Positions 63,160 to 64,000 of a DNA stretch of 64,000 nucleotides are shown piece by piece; position 1 is the first letter of the stretch, and every line of letters starts with the position of its first letter. The notes beneath the pieces were generated by a model that did not search any database, was not told the origin of the DNA, and saw only the letters and a program-made list of their open reading frames with translations. The translations under genes were made by a program, and so were the position numbers. Source of the DNA: Methylorubrum rhodesianum. GTDB lineage: Bacteria; Pseudomonadota; Alphaproteobacteria; Rhizobiales; Beijerinckiaceae. The stretch is from the NCBI RefSeq assembly GCF_014199985.1, contig NZ_JACHOS010000015.1, positions 1-64,000 of the forward strand. Direction: 5' to 3'.

Positions 63160-64000
63160 ATGACGGGCGACGCGGAAGGAAGCGGGCACGCGGTCGTCGC
63201 CGTGGTGGCGGCGAGGACCCCGGCTCCGCTCGTCCTCGCGCTGCGCGGACTGCCCTGCAGCGCCTGCATCGTCGCCGTCTCCGGCCGCGTCGTCGAGGAT
63301 CTCGTCGCCGAGGCGCCCGCCGTGATCGTGGTGGAAGCCGAGCCCGACCGGTTCGACGCCCCAGCCCTGATCCGCGCCCTGCGCGAGCAGGACTGGCTGG
63401 CGCGCACGCCCGTGCTGCTGGTGGCGGGCGGCGACGTGCGGACCCTGCGCCGGGTCGGCCGGGAGGCCGGCGCCACCGACGTGCTGTCGAAGCCCTTCGA
63501 TGCCGCGGAACTGCAGGATCGGGTCGGCGTGCTCATCGAACTCGCCCTGGCGCGCCGGGAGAACGACGACCGCGCGCACGCGATGCGGCGCGACGCCGCG
63601 CGGGCGGTGGCCGACGCCACGGCCCGCGAGCGCGAGATCATCCGCCGCCTGATGCTCGCCGCCGAATTCCGGGACGATCAGGCCGGCGATCACCTCACCC
63701 GCGTGGCCGGCTGCGTCATCGCCGTGGCCGAGGGCCTCGGCCTGTCGCCCGCGGAGGCCGACGACGTGGCACTCGCCTCGACGATGCACGACATCGGTAA
63801 GATCGGGGTTCCCGACCACATTCTGATGAAGGCCGGCCCCCTCACGTCCGACGAGTGGGAGGAGATGCGCCGGCACGCGCTGCGCGGCTACCACATGCTG
63901 CATGACAGCTCCTCGCGCCTGCTTCAGATCGCCGCCGAGATCGCGCTGACCCACCACGAGCGCTGGGACGGCACCGGCTATCCCCGCGGCCTCAAGGGCG
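63160..64000 (+). CDS. Receiver-like/HD-GYP c-di-GMP phosphodiesterase, 5' part
   Basis: A protein cut by the window end after about 280 codons. Residues 10-125 have the receiver fold, but the phosphorylated Asp is replaced by Glu59 (VIVVEAEPD) and the N-terminal acidic pair is missing; the conserved Lys is kept (K111 in LSKPFD). A helix leads to the HD-GYP domain with H210-D211 in STMHDIGKIGVPDHILMKAG and the HHERWDGTGYPRG motif near residues 267-279. HD-GYP domains hydrolyse cyclic di-GMP. Starts 63148 (GTG) and 63160 (ATG) are both possible; 63160 is taken. Confidence 0.85.
   Translation, partial: MTGDAEGSGHAVVAVVAARTPAPLVLALRGLPCSACIVAVSGRVVEDLVAEAPAVIVVEAEPDRFDAPALIRALREQDWLARTPVLLVAGGDVRTLRRVGREAGATDVLSKPFDAAELQDRVGVLIELALARRENDDRAHAMRRDAARAVADATAREREIIRRLMLAAEFRDDQAGDHLTRVAGCVIAVAEGLGLSPAEADDVALASTMHDIGKIGVPDHILMKAGPLTSDEWEEMRRHALRGYHMLHDSSSRLLQIAAEIALTHHERWDGTGYPRGLKG

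Overview
The window is very GC-rich, densely coded chromosomal DNA. Its gene content points to a Hyphomicrobiales alphaproteobacterium, most likely of the Methylobacterium/Methylorubrum group. The pointers are a four-gene molybdenum-type NAD formate dehydrogenase (fdh2CBAD order), a DivL-type tyrosine kinase homologue, an alphaproteobacterial AccD without its zinc-finger cysteines, AddAB recombination and a TsaE-AmgK fusion. The genus is inferred from gene content, not from a search. No rRNA, tRNA, CRISPR array, insertion sequence, prophage or plasmid marker was seen.

Layout. 1-9.4 kb: start of tuf, an S4 RNA-binding protein behind a large Suv3-like RNA helicase, two exported proteins, glucokinase, trehalose-phosphatase, a DUF427 protein and a family VIII-type serine hydrolase. 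9.4-16.2 kb: an AT-richer promoter region, then fdh2C-fdh2B-fdh2A-fdh2D and a LysR regulator. 16.2-22.2 kb: the rplU-rpmA/GNAT/small membrane protein/obgE block and a HerA-like ATPase divergent from a DUF2780-like protein. 22.2-32 kb: an N-acyltransferase, an MFS exporter, a 42-residue microprotein, a patatin lipoprotein, a ComEA-like protein, a lipid kinase with a metallophosphoesterase, and a DUF3311/sodium-solute symporter pair. 32-42 kb: a hybrid histidine kinase, then the divL/tsaE-amgK/murU/terB-like block and ahcY. 42-47.6 kb: acyl-CoA synthetase, nitroreductase, enoyl-CoA hydratase, an EEP-family phosphohydrolase and cardiolipin synthase. 47.8-57.5 kb: addB-addA, a soluble aldose dehydrogenase, trxA and an Omp25-like porin. 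58-64 kb: trpA-accD-folC, HIT protein-nudC, and the 5' part of a receiver/HD-GYP gene cut by the window end.

Themes. Formate oxidation to CO2 with NADH production is encoded as one transcription unit with a probable local regulator. Cell-cycle and envelope functions sit together: the DivL homologue, an AmgK/MurU-type peptidoglycan sugar salvage pair, and TsaE for tRNA t6A. The genes ahcY, divL, tsaE, murU, addB, addA, trxA, folC, accD and trpA look like the parts of a gene order I recall from rhizobia, here broken by insertions and with addBA-trxA turned around.

I did not find a clearly new multi-gene system. The best leads are the tyrosine at the kinase phosphoacceptor site, a palindrome in the ahcY promoter, a family of long inverted repeats between genes, a microprotein built from a duplicated motif, and a receiver domain with Glu in place of the phosphorylated Asp.
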